Assembly: GCF_005222785.1 (NCBI RefSeq)
Contig: NZ_STGH01000001.1
Coordinates: 868,001 to 932,000 of the forward strand
From: Rhodobacter sp. SY28-1
GTDB lineage: Bacteria; Pseudomonadota; Alphaproteobacteria; Rhodobacterales; Rhodobacteraceae
Direction of reading: 5' to 3'
DNA: 64,000 nucleotides
The translations under genes were made by a program, and so were the position numbers. The notes under the pieces are model-generated. The model saw nothing but the letters and a program-made list of their open reading frames with translations. It was not told the DNA's origin and did no database searches. Positions 51,495 to 61,349 of the stretch are shown piece after piece. Within the stretch, counting starts at the first letter, position 1; each line of letters starts with the position of its first letter.

Positions 51495-52432
51495 GCCCGC
51501 TTCGCCTCGATCACTTCCCAGATCCGCTTGGCGGTATTCGTGCCGTCAAAACGGTCGAGCTCCTGGATACCGGTGGGAGAGGTCACGTTGATCTCCGTCA
51601 GCCAATCGCCGATGACGTCGATACCGACGAAGACCTGGCCTTTCTCGCGCAGAGTGGGGCCGATGGTCCGGCAGATTTCCAAGTCGCGCTCGGTCAAGCC
51701 CACCTTTTCCGGTCGCCCCCCGGCATGCATGTTCGACCGGGTTTCGCCGGCCTGCGGCACGCGGTTGATCGCGCCAACCGGTTCCCCATCGACAAGGATC
51801 ACCCGCTTGTCGCCCTTTTCGACGGCGGGCAGGAACTTCTGCACGATCAGCGGTTCGCGGTTGATGCCCATGAACAGCTCATGCAGCGAGGACAGGTTGC
51901 GGTCGTTCGGGTCCAGACGGAACACGCCCGCGCCGCCATTGCCATATAGCGGCTTCAGGATGATGTCGCCATGCCGGTGCTTGAAGGCGCGGATGGTGGC
52001 CAGATCGCGGGCGATGGCGGTCGGGGGCGTCAATTCGGGAAAGCGCAGGACCAAGAGCTTCTCGGGCGAGTTCCGCACCCAGAACGGATCGTTCACGACC
52101 AGGGTTTTCGGATGGATCATCTCCAGCAGATGCGTCGTGGTGATGTAGCCCATGTCGAACGGCGGGTCCTGCCGCAGCCAGACCACGTCATAATCGCCCA
52201 GGTCGACCTCGGTCTCCTCACCGTAGGTCACATGGTTCCCGACCTCGCGCCTGACCTCGATCGGCCAGCCACGCGCCATGACCCTCCCCTCGACAAAGGC
52301 AAGCCGGTCGGGCGTGTAGAAGAACAGCCGGTGCCCGCGCGCCTGCGCCTCAAGCGCGATGCGGAAGGTGGAATCGGCGTTGATGTTGACCGACCCGATC
52401 GGGTCCATCTGCAGGGCAACCTTGAGGGGCAT
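51491..52432 (-). CDS. gshB: Glutathione synthetase
   Basis: 313 residues, normal for bacterial Gsh[21 protein letters not shown] at the start, [17 protein letters not shown] (ATP-grasp glycine-rich loop) and [18 protein letters not shown] are family hallmarks. It ligates gamma-glutamylcysteine and glycine. Downstream of yraN on the same strand. Confidence 0.97.
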   Translation of the reverse strand: MPLKVALQMDPIGSVNINADSTFRIALEAQARGHRLFFYTPDRLAFVEGRVMARGWPIEVRREVGNHVTYGEETEVDLGDYDVVWLRQDPPFDMGYITTTHLLEMIHPKTLVVNDPFWVRNSPEKLLVLRFPELTPPTAIARDLATIRAFKHRHGDIILKPLYGNGGAGVFRLDPNDRNLSSLHELFMGINREPLIVQKFLPAVEKGDKRVILVDGEPVGAINRVPQAGETRSNMHAGGRPEKVGLTERDLEICRTIGPTLREKGQVFVGIDVIGDWLTEINVTSPTGIQELDRFDGTNTAKRIWEVIEAKRA

Positions 52433-52488
52433 CGCGTCACTCCGTCATGCGGAAGTGAGTGATGACCGAAGCCGAGGCAAGATGCAAT

Positions 52489-52887
52489 TCAGCCCGCGAA
52501 GGCGTTTTCGACAACCTCGATCCGACCCATACCGTCGACCAGTGCAAGGTCGATGCGGACATCGGTCAGCAGACCCTTCGGTTCCCCGGCCAGGAATTCA
52601 TCCACCGTCGCGAAGATCCGCCCGATCTGCGCCTGCGAGATGTGCGAGGCAGCCATGTCGTGACTGCGGCTTTGCTTCACCTCGACGAAGACGACGACGT
52701 CACCATCGCGACCGATCAGGTCAATCTCGCCGGTGATTCCGCGCCAGTTCCGCGCGCAGATCGTGACACCACGGTCTTCGTAGTGCCGACCAACCGAGGC
52801 TTCTGCGGCGTGACCGGCAAGATAATTCGTGAGACCCCGTGCCTTGCGGGTCCGCTGCGCCGGGCTGGAGACGAAATCGAAGGGCAT
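52489..52887 (-). CDS. YraN family endonuclease-like protein (UPF0102)
   Basis: 132 residues. A restriction-endonuclease-like core ITGEIDLIGRDGDVVVFVEV with the conserved EIDLI...VFVEVK pattern. Function is not established; the fold suggests DNA binding or repair. It directly follows rsmI (5 bp), a common alphaproteobacterial order. Confidence 0.92.
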   Translation of the reverse strand: MPFDFVSSPAQRTRKARGLTNYLAGHAAEASVGRHYEDRGVTICARNWRGITGEIDLIGRDGDVVVFVEVKQSRSHDMAASHISQAQIGRIFATVDEFLAGEPKGLLTDVRIDLALVDGMGRIEVVENAFAG

Positions 52888-52892
52888 CTTGC

Positions 52893-53783
52893 CTATCCTT
52901 GGCTGCGGTCGAGAGCTATCCGGTACACAATCTTGCGGGACGTTCCCGTAGTTTGCGACACAAAAGTTGCAGCATCCTTAACGGACATGATCTGCAACGC
53001 CTCGTCCAGCGCCGCGGCGATGCTGTCTTCGGTTGCTTCGACAGGGACGGCCCGGTCGACCAGCACCACGACTTCGCCCTTGATGTCGCGGTCGGCGACC
53101 TGAGCGGCCAGATCGTCCAACGGCCCGCGCAGCACCTCTTCAAAGCGTTTGGTCAGCTCGCGGCAGACCGCCGCCTGTCGCGTCGGTCCCAGTGTCGCGA
53201 CCATGTCAGCCAGAAGGTCGGCCAACCGCTTCGGGCTTTCGTAAAAGATCAGCGTGGCCTGCACCCCTGCCAATTCCGCCAGGAACGACCGTCGTGCCGA
53301 TCCTGCCGAAGGTGCAAAGCCTGCGAACAGAAAGCGGTCGGAGGGCAGGCCCGACAGGGTCAGCGCGCAGATCGCAGCGCAGGGTCCCGGGGCGGCGGTC
53401 ATCGGCAGGCCAGCCGCCGCCACGGCCCGGGCAAGCTCGAACCCCGGGTCGGAGATCAGCGGCGTCCCGGCCTCCGAGGCATAGGCAAGGCTCTTCCCTT
53501 CGACCAAAAGCGCCAAGAGCCGCTGGGTCTGCCCTTCGCCCGAATGGTCGTGATAGGCGATCAGCGGCCGCCCCCCAAGCGCGATGCCGTGGATTTCCAT
53601 CAGATGCTTCAGCGTCCGCGTATCCTCGGCCACCAGCACATTCGCCCCTGCCAGCACATCCAGTGCCCGCAGCGTGATGTCCCGCGCGGCGCCGATCGGC
53701 GTCGACACGAAGTGCAGCCCCGGCGGAATGGCGCGCAGGTCGCGTTTCCACGCGGAATCAGGGGTATCGGTGGTCTGCCTCAC
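52893..53783 (-). CDS. rsmI: 16S rRNA (cytidine1402-2'-O)-methyltransferase
   Basis: 296 residues. HFVSTPIGAARDITLRALDV, VAEDTRTLKHLM and YASEAGTPLISDPGFELA are the RsmI/tetrapyrrole-methylase motifs. It 2'-O-methylates C1402 in the decoding centre. The start is GTG 53783 with GGGAAG 7 nt upstream; the ATG-led longer frame would overlap the divergent lipoprotein gene at 53857. Confidence 0.93.
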   Translation of the reverse strand: MRQTTDTPDSAWKRDLRAIPPGLHFVSTPIGAARDITLRALDVLAGANVLVAEDTRTLKHLMEIHGIALGGRPLIAYHDHSGEGQTQRLLALLVEGKSLAYASEAGTPLISDPGFELARAVAAAGLPMTAAPGPCAAICALTLSGLPSDRFLFAGFAPSAGSARRSFLAELAGVQATLIFYESPKRLADLLADMVATLGPTRQAAVCRELTKRFEEVLRGPLDDLAAQVADRDIKGEVVVLVDRAVPVEATEDSIAAALDEALQIMSVKDAATFVSQTTGTSRKIVYRIALDRSQG

Positions 53784-53856
53784 AAGTTTACTTCCCGCAT
53801 CGAACCCATTACCTTGGCCCGCAATCGCAGTCGCACTGCAACAGTGAGGAACCACC

Positions 53857-55032
53857 ATGTTGTCCGTTATTCGTCGGGCCCGCAAGTCGCTGGGTCAGGT
53901 CTGTCTTGCCTTGGGCGCCGTGGTGCTGTCCGCCTGCGTTCCGAACTCCGGACCCGGCACCGTCGCTCCGGGCAATGGAGGCTCGGTTCAGGTTGCGCTT
54001 CTGGTCCCCTCGGGCTCGGGCCAGTCGCAGGACGAATTGTTCGGTTCCAACCTTGAAAATGCCGCGCGCCTGGCGATGGCGGACCTGTCGGGCGTGAAGA
54101 TCGACCTGCGGGTCTATCGCACCGGCGGCAGCCCGGCCCAGGCCTCGGCCCTGGCCAAGCAGGCGGTGGATGAAGGCGCTCAGGTCATCCTCGGGCCGTT
54201 CTACTCGGAAGAGGCCAATGCCGCCGGGGTTGCGGTGGCGAACTCGGGCGTGAGCGTCCTGGCCTTCTCGAACAACGCCGCCATCGCAGGCGGCAACGTC
54301 TTCGTGCTGGGCCAGACCTTCGATGTCACGGCCAGCCGGCTTGCCCGCTTTGCCGTCAAAAACGGCAAGTCGAAGGTCCTGATCGTGCATGACCGCAATG
54401 TTGCGGGCGAAGTCGGCAAGGCCGCCATCGAACGCGGCGTGGCTTCGGCGGGCGGGTCGGTCGTGGGCGTCACCTCTTACGAATTCTCGCAGAATGGTAT
54501 CGTCCAGGCGGCCTCGGGCATCGTCGGCACGGCGAAATCCTCGGGCGCAACGGCGCTGTTCCTGACGGCGGACACCGCGGGTGCATTGCCTCTCCTCAGC
54601 CAGCTTCTGGTCGACAACGGGATCGACCGGAATACCACCCAGTTCATTGGCCTGACACGCTGGGACATTCCGCCCCAGACCCTGTCCTTGCCGGGCGTGC
54701 AGGGCGGCTGGTTCGCGATGCCCGATCCGGGCCTGACCGCGCAGTTCCGCGCACGCTACGAGGCAGCCTATGGCAGCCAGCCGGTGCCGGTTGCGGGCCT
54801 TGCCTATGATGGCATCGCCGCGATTGGCGCCTTGGCCGGGCGGGTCAACGGCGGCGCGCCCATCGGCAAGGCGGACCTGACCCAGTCGGCCGGCTTTGCC
54901 GGGGTCTCGGGCATCTTCCGGCTTCTGCCGAACGGCACCAACCAGCGTGGCCTGGCCATCGCGCAGATCCGGGGCAACCAGGTTGTCGTGGTCGATGCCG
55001 CACCGCGCAGCTTTGGCGGCGCCGGATTCTGA
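53857..55032 (+). CDS. LpoA-like penicillin-binding protein activator, lipoprotein
   Basis: 391 residues. Lipoprotein signal with LSAC lipobox (Cys27). The mature part is a type I periplasmic-binding-protein fold (VQVALLVPSGSGQSQ, DEGAQVILGPFYSEEAN, SKVLIVHDRNVAGEVGK), the same fold as the C-terminal domain of LpoA and of branched amino-acid-binding proteins. In Rhodobacteraceae this gene stands divergent from rsmI. A role in activating a peptidoglycan synthase is inferred from the LpoA match only. Confidence 0.8.
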   Translation: MLSVIRRARKSLGQVCLALGAVVLSACVPNSGPGTVAPGNGGSVQVALLVPSGSGQSQDELFGSNLENAARLAMADLSGVKIDLRVYRTGGSPAQASALAKQAVDEGAQVILGPFYSEEANAAGVAVANSGVSVLAFSNNAAIAGGNVFVLGQTFDVTASRLARFAVKNGKSKVLIVHDRNVAGEVGKAAIERGVASAGGSVVGVTSYEFSQNGIVQAASGIVGTAKSSGATALFLTADTAGALPLLSQLLVDNGIDRNTTQFIGLTRWDIPPQTLSLPGVQGGWFAMPDPGLTAQFRARYEAAYGSQPVPVAGLAYDGIAAIGALAGRVNGGAPIGKADLTQSAGFAGVSGIFRLLPNGTNQRGLAIAQIRGNQVVVVDAAPRSFGGAGF

Positions 55033-55043
55033 CGACAGGTCGC

Positions 55044-57818
55044 GTGATCGTGGAAGACAGTCTGGCGGTTCCGGCGGCAGAGGGTTCAGCCGGGACCGCC
55101 TTTCCCGTTCCCGATGCCAAGGCGCTGACGGCGCGGGTCCTTGAAAGCCTGCGTCCGGACGAGGACGGGAAAGTCGCCCGGGCGCGCGCGGTGCGCGAGT
55201 TGCAAGCCGCAAAGGCCGAGGCGGGTGCTGCCTTCGAAGCCGAGTTCAGTCGCTCTCCGCGCGAGGCCCGGGCCTTGATCTCGGCCCAGGCGGCACTGAC
55301 CGACGTTCTGGTCGAGGTGACCCTCGCGGCCGCCATGCGCCTGCATCCGCTTGCCAATCCGACCGAAGCCGAACGCATCGCTGTACTGGGCGTCGGCGGC
55401 TATGGCCGGGCCGAGATGGCACCGCAGTCCGATGTCGATCTGCTGTTCCTCACCCCTTGGAAAATCACGCCCTGGGCCGAAAGCGTCATCGAGACGATGC
55501 TTTACATGCTGTGGGACCTGAAGCTGAAGGTCGGGCACTCCAGCCGGACGGTGAAGGATTGCATCCGTCTGGGCCGGGAGGACGTGACGATCCGGACCGC
55601 GCTGCTGGAGCATCGCTTCATTTGTGGTCATCGGCCGTTGGCGGTCGAACTGGATGAGAAGCTCTGGGGCGAATTGTTCAAGAACTCCGGCCCGGAGTTC
55701 ATCGAGGCGAAGCTTCTGGAGCGCTCGGAACGGCACAAGCGGCAGGGCGGCCAGCGCTATGTGCTGGAGCCGAACGTGAAGGAGGGCAAGGGGGGCCTGC
55801 GCGACCTGCAGACGCTCTACTGGATCGGCAAATACCTCAACCGCGTGCCATCGGCCGAGGGTCTGGTGGCGGCGGGCCTTCTGTCGCGCGAAGAGTTCGA
55901 CAGCTTCGCCCGGGCTGAAGATTTCCTTTGGGCCGCCCGGTGCCATCTGCACTACATCACCGGCCGTGCGACCGATGTCCTGACCTTCGACCTGCAGGTC
56001 GAGGTGGCCGCACGGATGGGTTATCGTGACTCGGGTGGCAGGCGCGCGGTCGAGCATTTCATGCAGGACTATTTCCGCCTTGCGACCCGTGTGGGCGAGC
56101 TGACCCGGATCTTCCTGACTGAACTTGAAGCCCGCCATGCCAAGCGCGAGGCATCGCTGTTCGGGATCTTCAAGCGGACCAAGCAGGTCAAGCCGGGCTA
56201 CAAGCTGGTGCAGGGTCGCCTTGACGTGAAAGACCCGAAAGAATTCCTGAAGGACAAGCTGAACCTCTTGCGCGTCTTCGAAGAGGGTCTGCGGACCAAG
56301 TACCTTCTCCATCCCAACGTCATGCGGATCGTGACCTCGAACCTCGACCTCATCGACGACGAGATGCGCGAGGACCCCGAAGCGCAGCGCATCTTCCTGG
56401 ACCTCCTGCTCAAGCACGGGAACCCGGAACGCAGCCTGCGGCGGATGAACGAACTGGGGGTCCTGTCCGCTTTCATTCCCGAATTCGAGCACATCGTCGC
56501 GATGATGCAGTTCAACGTCTACCACCACTATACGGTCGACGAGCACATCATCCAGACGATCAGCTGCCTCGCGCAGATCGAACGCGGCGCGCTGGTCGAG
56601 GAGTTGCCGGTGGCCAGCGGCATCCTGAAAGAGGGCGTGAACCGGCGCGTGTTGTACATCGCGCTTCTTCTCCACGATATCGGCAAGGGCAGGCCCGAGG
56701 ATCATTCCATCATCGGGGCGCAGATGGCGCGACGGATCGCCCCGCGGCTTGGTTTGGATGCCGAGGAATCCGAGACGGTGGAATGGCTGGTCCGCTACCA
56801 CCTTCTGATGTCCGACATGGCGCAAAAGCGCGACATCGGCGACCCGCGCACGGTGCGCGACTTCGCCAAGGCGGTGAAGACCCGCAAGCGGCTGGACCTG
56901 CTGACGGTGCTGACGGTCTGCGACATCCGGGGCGTCGGACCCGGCACCTGGAACAACTGGAAGGCCATGCTGCTGCGGCAGTTGTACAAGCAGACCGCCG
57001 AGGCGCTGGAAGGCGGGCTTGAATCGCTGAACCGCGAGAACCGGCAGGGTGACGCGACCCGGGCCCTGCGCCAACGTCTGGTCGATTGGGACCCGGCGGC
57101 GCTGGAGCATGAGACCACGCGCCACTACCCGCCCTACTGGCAGGGTCTGTCCACCGATACGCATGAGGTGTTCGCGCGGCTCTTGCAGGGCATCGGCGAC
57201 GATGAAATCCGCATCGACCTGCACCCCGATCCTGACCGCGACGCCACCCGCGCTTGCTTTGCGCTTGCCGACCATCCCGGCATCTTCAGCCGTCTGGCGG
57301 GCGCGCTTGCGCTGGTCGGGGCAAACGTGGTGGACGCGCGGACCTATACGTCGAAGGACGGCTATGCGACCGCCGTTTTCTGGGTGCAGGACATCGAGGG
57401 CCACCCCTACGAGGTCGTCCGCCTGCCACGCCTGCGCCAGATGATCGACAAGACCCTGAAGGGCGAAGTGGTCGCGCGCGAGGCGCTGAAGGACCGCGAC
57501 AAGATCAAGAAGCGCGAACGCGAGTTCCGTTTCCCGACCCACATCATCTTCGACAACGAAGGCTCGGACATCTACACGATCATCGAGGTCGACACCCGCG
57601 ACCGGCCCGGCCTGCTGTTCGACCTGACGCGGACGCTGGCCGTCAACAACATCTACATCGCCTCGGCCGTCATCGCGACATATGGCGCGCAGGTCGTCGA
57701 CACCTTCTACGTCAAGGACATGTTCGGCCTGAAGCTGCACCAGAAGCACCGACAGGAAGCGCTGGAGAAAAAGCTGCGGCAGGCCATCGCGGAAGGGGCC
57801 GAAAGGGCCAGCGCATGA
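55044..57818 (+). CDS. glnD: Bifunctional [protein-PII] uridylyltransferase/uridylyl-removing enzyme
   Basis: 924 residues. Nucleotidyltransferase motif GVGGYGRAEMAPQSDVDLLF (about residues 117-136), HD domain with LLLHDIGKGRPEDHS, then two ACT domains near 740-810 and 850-920 (DHPGIFSRLAGALALVGANV, TRDRPGLLFDLTRTLAVNNI). It senses glutamine and modifies PII to control nitrogen assimilation. Start is GTG 55044. murJ begins within its stop codon. Confidence 0.97.
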   Translation: MIVEDSLAVPAAEGSAGTAFPVPDAKALTARVLESLRPDEDGKVARARAVRELQAAKAEAGAAFEAEFSRSPREARALISAQAALTDVLVEVTLAAAMRLHPLANPTEAERIAVLGVGGYGRAEMAPQSDVDLLFLTPWKITPWAESVIETMLYMLWDLKLKVGHSSRTVKDCIRLGREDVTIRTALLEHRFICGHRPLAVELDEKLWGELFKNSGPEFIEAKLLERSERHKRQGGQRYVLEPNVKEGKGGLRDLQTLYWIGKYLNRVPSAEGLVAAGLLSREEFDSFARAEDFLWAARCHLHYITGRATDVLTFDLQVEVAARMGYRDSGGRRAVEHFMQDYFRLATRVGELTRIFLTELEARHAKREASLFGIFKRTKQVKPGYKLVQGRLDVKDPKEFLKDKLNLLRVFEEGLRTKYLLHPNVMRIVTSNLDLIDDEMREDPEAQRIFLDLLLKHGNPERSLRRMNELGVLSAFIPEFEHIVAMMQFNVYHHYTVDEHIIQTISCLAQIERGALVEELPVASGILKEGVNRRVLYIALLLHDIGKGRPEDHSIIGAQMARRIAPRLGLDAEESETVEWLVRYHLLMSDMAQKRDIGDPRTVRDFAKAVKTRKRLDLLTVLTVCDIRGVGPGTWNNWKAMLLRQLYKQTAEALEGGLESLNRENRQGDATRALRQRLVDWDPAALEHETTRHYPPYWQGLSTDTHEVFARLLQGIGDDEIRIDLHPDPDRDATRACFALADHPGIFSRLAGALALVGANVVDARTYTSKDGYATAVFWVQDIEGHPYEVVRLPRLRQMIDKTLKGEVVAREALKDRDKIKKREREFRFPTHIIFDNEGSDIYTIIEVDTRDRPGLLFDLTRTLAVNNIYIASAVIATYGAQVVDTFYVKDMFGLKLHQKHRQEALEKKLRQAIAEGAERASA

Positions 57819-59359
57819 GCGGCTCTCGCGGCATGATCCGCAACATCGTGACCCTTGGCGGCTGGACGCTGGTCTCCCGCGGCGCGGGTCTGGTGCGCGA
57901 GCTGATGATGGCCGCCTATCTGGGGGCCGGGCCGGTGGCCGATGCGTTCAACGTGGCCTTCAGCCTGCCGAACATGTTCCGTCGCTTCTTCGCCGAAGGC
58001 GCGTTCAACCAGGCTTTCGTGCCCCTCTATTCCAAAAAACTCGAAGCCGGGTCCGATGCCGAGGACTTCGCGCAGAACGCCTTCTCCGGCCTGACCGCCT
58101 TCCTGATCGTCTTCACCCTGATCGGCACATTGGCCATGCCGCTCCTCGTCTGGGCGATGGCCTCCGGCTTCGTTGGCGACGGGCGCTTTGACATGGCCGT
58201 CGACTTCGGCCGCATCACCTTCTGCTACATCGGCTTCATCTCGCTTTTCGCGCTCCTCTCCGGCATCCTGAACGCCCACGGTCATTTCGCCGAGGCCGGG
58301 GCCGTGCCGGTGATGATGAACCTCGTCTTCATCGTCGCGATGATGCTGGCCCACTATCAGGGCTGGGACATGGGCCTGACGCTGGCCTGGACCACGCCGA
58401 TCACCGGCATCGCCCAGCTTCTCTGGACCCTCTACGCCGCCCGCCGCATCGGGTTCATCCCCCGCCTGCGGCTCCCCCGCCTGACCCCCGATTTCCGCCG
58501 CCTGATGGTCAACATGGGGCCGGCACTCCTTGTCGGAGGCGTCGTCCAGATCAACCTCCTCGTCTCACGCCAGGTCGCATCGGGGACCGAGGGCGCGATC
58601 TCGTGGCTGGTCTACGCCGACCGTCTCTACCAACTCCCTCTCGGCGTCGTCGCCATCGCCGTCGGCACCGTCCTGCTTCCCGAACTGTCGCGCCGCCTGC
58701 AGGCCGGGGACGGCGCCGGGGGGCGTGAGGCCTACAACCGGGGCACCGAGTTCGCGCTCCTCCTGACCCTGCCCGCAGCCGTTGCGCTGGTGGTCATCGC
58801 GCTCCCCATCACCGAAGTCCTGTACCAGCGCGGCGCCTTCGGGCCCGAAGACACGGCGGCCACGGCACTTGCCCTGGCGATCTACGGTCTGGGCCTGCCC
58901 GCCTTCGTCCTGCAAAAGGCGCTCCAACCCCTGTTCTACGCGCGTGAGGACACCCGCAGCCCCTTCCGCTATGCCGTCTGGTCGATGGCGATCAATGCCG
59001 CCCTCGCCTTCGGCCTGATGCCTTGGATCGGCTTCTCCGCCGCCGCCTGGGCCACCACGCTGTCGGCCTGGGTCATGGTGATCCAGCTCTGGTGGGGCGC
59101 GCGCCGTCTGGGCGAGGAGGCCAGCTTTGACGCCCGCTTCCTGTCGCGCCTTTGGCGCATCGTGCTCGCCTCGGCCCTGATGGGCGCGACACTTTGGGGC
59201 GGGTGGATGCTGCTTCAGCCGATGCTTGAGGCCCGCGCCTACCGCGTCCTCGCTCTGGTCCTTCTGGTCGCGCTTGGCATGGTCAGCTATGCCATCGCCG
59301 CCTTCGGCCTAAGGGCCGTCCGGCTGTCCGACCTGAAGGCGCTCCGCCGTCAGCGCTGA
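57815..59359 (+). CDS. murJ: Lipid II flippase MurJ
   Basis: 514 residues with about 14 transmembrane helices. GLVRELMMAAYLGAGPVADA and NMFRRFFAEGAFNQAFVPLY near the N-terminus are MurJ/MviN hallmarks. It flips lipid II across the inner membrane for peptidoglycan synthesis. The ATG overlaps the glnD stop (ATGA); longer in-frame extension into glnD is rejected. Convergent with the rhomboid gene, 10-bp overlap. Confidence 0.96.
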   Translation: MSGSRGMIRNIVTLGGWTLVSRGAGLVRELMMAAYLGAGPVADAFNVAFSLPNMFRRFFAEGAFNQAFVPLYSKKLEAGSDAEDFAQNAFSGLTAFLIVFTLIGTLAMPLLVWAMASGFVGDGRFDMAVDFGRITFCYIGFISLFALLSGILNAHGHFAEAGAVPVMMNLVFIVAMMLAHYQGWDMGLTLAWTTPITGIAQLLWTLYAARRIGFIPRLRLPRLTPDFRRLMVNMGPALLVGGVVQINLLVSRQVASGTEGAISWLVYADRLYQLPLGVVAIAVGTVLLPELSRRLQAGDGAGGREAYNRGTEFALLLTLPAAVALVVIALPITEVLYQRGAFGPEDTAATALALAIYGLGLPAFVLQKALQPLFYAREDTRSPFRYAVWSMAINAALAFGLMPWIGFSAAAWATTLSAWVMVIQLWWGARRLGEEASFDARFLSRLWRIVLASALMGATLWGGWMLLQPMLEARAYRVLALVLLVALGMVSYAIAAFGLRAVRLSDLKALRRQR

Positions 59360-60039
59360 CGCAGCTGCTCCATCACCCGGCCGAAGCCGCCGGGGCTGAC
59401 GACGAAGGACACGAGGAAGCCAAAGGCAAAGCCCGTGACATCCGCCACCCAGTCCCAGGTCCCGCCGAACAGCATCCCGAACACGAACTGGAAGAACAGC
59501 AGGAACCCGATCAGCGAAAAGGCCCGGAACTTGTTCGCGCCGACCCGCGACAGGTTGGTGAAAAGCATGAAGGTGAAGGCCCCGATCAGGCCGTAGACGG
59601 CGGGGTAGGCCCCTATAAGCTGCACTTTCAGACCGGGGATCAGCAGCCCGTAGCAGATCGCCCCAGCTGCGGCCGAACCCAGCACCACGACCAGAACGGC
59701 CCACCAGCGGAACACCTCACCCACCCATTTGCCCAGGGCAAGCAGCATCACCACGGCAAAGATCGCATGGGTAAAGCTGCCATGGACAAGGATACAGCTG
59801 ACCAGCCGATGCAGTTCAGCCAGCGGATGGCCGCCGGTCTCCCACTGGTATTTCAGCAGTTCGGGGAAAAGACCAAAGCGCTCCACCGCTTGCAGCCGCC
59901 ATCCCGCGCCCCGCGGGCCGCCGACAAGCCCGCGTTCCGCCAGCGACAGGACCACCTCCATCGCGATCAGCGGGAGGGCCAGGACCCAGACGATCGGTGG
60001 CAAAGGGTTCAGCGGGGGGGCGTTTCTGTCCTGGTCCAT
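59350..60039 (-). CDS. Rhomboid family membrane protein lacking catalytic residues
   Basis: 229 residues with six or so transmembrane helices. The rhomboid fold is visible: HGSFTHAIFAVVML matches the TM2 HxxxxH block. The active-site motif GxSG in TM4 reads GAYPAVYGLIGAF, so the nucleophile serine is Tyr145. The TM6 AHxGG motif reads ADVTGFAFGF, so the histidine is Asp200. The oxyanion Asn in TM2 is also changed. It is therefore predicted to be a pseudoprotease, perhaps a membrane chaperone or adaptor. Confidence 0.85.
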   Translation of the reverse strand: MDQDRNAPPLNPLPPIVWVLALPLIAMEVVLSLAERGLVGGPRGAGWRLQAVERFGLFPELLKYQWETGGHPLAELHRLVSCILVHGSFTHAIFAVVMLLALGKWVGEVFRWWAVLVVVLGSAAAGAICYGLLIPGLKVQLIGAYPAVYGLIGAFTFMLFTNLSRVGANKFRAFSLIGFLLFFQFVFGMLFGGTWDWVADVTGFAFGFLVSFVVSPGGFGRVMEQLRQR

Positions 60040-60116
60040 GCCTGTGCTGCCTGATTGACGGTTCTTTCCCCTTCGATTACGCGGATTGCCAAGCTTAATC
60101 CAGTCGGAGCCTTCCC

Positions 60117-61172
60117 ATGTCCTCCCCGGTCTCGGCGGTCCAAACGCCGAAAGCCTTCAAGCCGCGCATCTTCTCGGGCATCCAGCCTTCGGGCGGGCTG
60201 ACGCTTGGCAATTACCTCGGCGCCCTGAAACGCTTTGTCGAAAAGCAGGACGAGGGGATCGAGACGATCTACTGCATGGTCGACATGCACGCGATCACCA
60301 CCTGGCAGGACCCGCAAAAGCTGCGCCACCAGACGCGTGAGGGGGCAGCCGCCTTCATCGCCGCCGGGATCGACCCGAAACGCTCGATCCTCTTCAACCA
60401 GTCCCAGGTCGGCGCCCATGCTGAACTGGGCTGGATCTTCAACTGCGTCGCGCGCATGGGCTGGATGAGCCGGATGACGCAGTGGAAGGACAAGACCGCC
60501 GGCAAGAACGCCGAGAATGCCTCGCTGGGCCTGTTCGCCTATCCGTCGCTGATGGCCGCCGACATCCTTCTGTATCACGCCACGATGGTTCCGGTCGGGG
60601 ATGACCAGAAGCAGCATCTGGAACTCTGCCGCGACATCGCGATCAAGTTCAACAACGACTACGGGGTGAATTTCTTCCCCGTGGTGGATCCGCTGATCGA
60701 AGGCGCCGCGACCCGGGTGATGAGCCTGCGGGACGGGACCAAGAAGATGTCGAAGTCCGACCCTTCGGATCAAAGCCGGATCAACCTGACCGACGATGCC
60801 GACGCCATCGCCGCCAAGATCCGCAAGGCCAAGACCGACCCCGAGCCGCTGCCTGAAAGCGTTGAAGGTCTGAAAGACCGGCCCGAAGCGCGGAACCTGG
60901 TGAACATCTATGCGGCATTGGCGGGACACTCTGTCGACCAGGTCATCCGTGACTTTGCGGGTGCCCAGTTCGGCACGTTCAAGCCCACCTTGGCCGATCT
61001 GGCGGTGGCAAAACTGTCCCCGATCACCACCGAGATGAACCGCCTGATGGCCGACCCGGGCGAGATCGACCGCATCCTCGGCGACGGGGCCGACCGGGCG
61101 GCGGCCATCGCCGAGCCCATCCTCGAACAGGTGTTCGACATCACCGGAATGATCCGCTCGCGCCGAAAATGA
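60117..61172 (+). CDS. trpS: Tryptophanyl-tRNA synthetase
   Basis: 351 residues. HIGH-equivalent block [18 protein letters not shown] and KMSKS loop [12 protein letters not shown] are intact, with [16 protein letters not shown] for the ATP/Trp pocket. It charges tRNA-Trp. ATG 60117 has GGAG 8 nt upstream. A hairpin follows directly at 61176. Confidence 0.98.
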   Translation: MSSPVSAVQTPKAFKPRIFSGIQPSGGLTLGNYLGALKRFVEKQDEGIETIYCMVDMHAITTWQDPQKLRHQTREGAAAFIAAGIDPKRSILFNQSQVGAHAELGWIFNCVARMGWMSRMTQWKDKTAGKNAENASLGLFAYPSLMAADILLYHATMVPVGDDQKQHLELCRDIAIKFNNDYGVNFFPVVDPLIEGAATRVMSLRDGTKKMSKSDPSDQSRINLTDDADAIAAKIRKAKTDPEPLPESVEGLKDRPEARNLVNIYAALAGHSVDQVIRDFAGAQFGTFKPTLADLAVAKLSPITTEMNRLMADPGEIDRILGDGADRAAAIAEPILEQVFDITGMIRSRRK

Positions 61173-61175
61173 TCC

Positions 61176-61206
61176 ACAGGATTCCCGCGTCCTCGCGGGG
61201 TCCTGT
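61176..61206 (+). terminator. Stem-loop right after trpS, without U-tract
   Basis: ACAGGA (61176-61181) and CCCGCG (61184-61189) pair with CGCGGG (61194-61199) and TCCTGT (61201-61206), with small bulges and a TCCT loop. It begins 3 bp after the stop. No U-run follows, so it may stabilise the mRNA 3' end rather than terminate. Confidence 0.5.
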
Positions 61207-61317
61207 CACATTTCCGATTCAGCTCTCGGCCAGTCTGAACCCGTTCGGAGATGCGATCTGTCCCCATCGCCCGGTCCGGCCAGTCTGCCCCTGAACGGCC
61301 TGGACCTGCCCGACATA

Positions 61318-61349
61318 CCCCCGTGTGCCCCCGCGCACGGGGGTTTTTT
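61318..61349 (+). terminator. Rho-independent terminator
   Basis: CCCCCGTG (61318-61325) pairs with CACGGGGG (61336-61343) and is followed by TTTTTT (61344-61349). It lies 145 bp after the trpS stop and is the best intrinsic terminator in the window. Confidence 0.88.

Noticed and set aside
55086-57749. Open frame of 887 codons antisense to glnD
   Set aside because: Shadow of glnD, which has all family motifs on the plus strand.
57254-57814. N-terminal extension of MurJ inside glnD
   Set aside because: Overlaps the ACT domains of glnD; the ATGA overlap start at 57815 gives the normal MurJ N-terminus.
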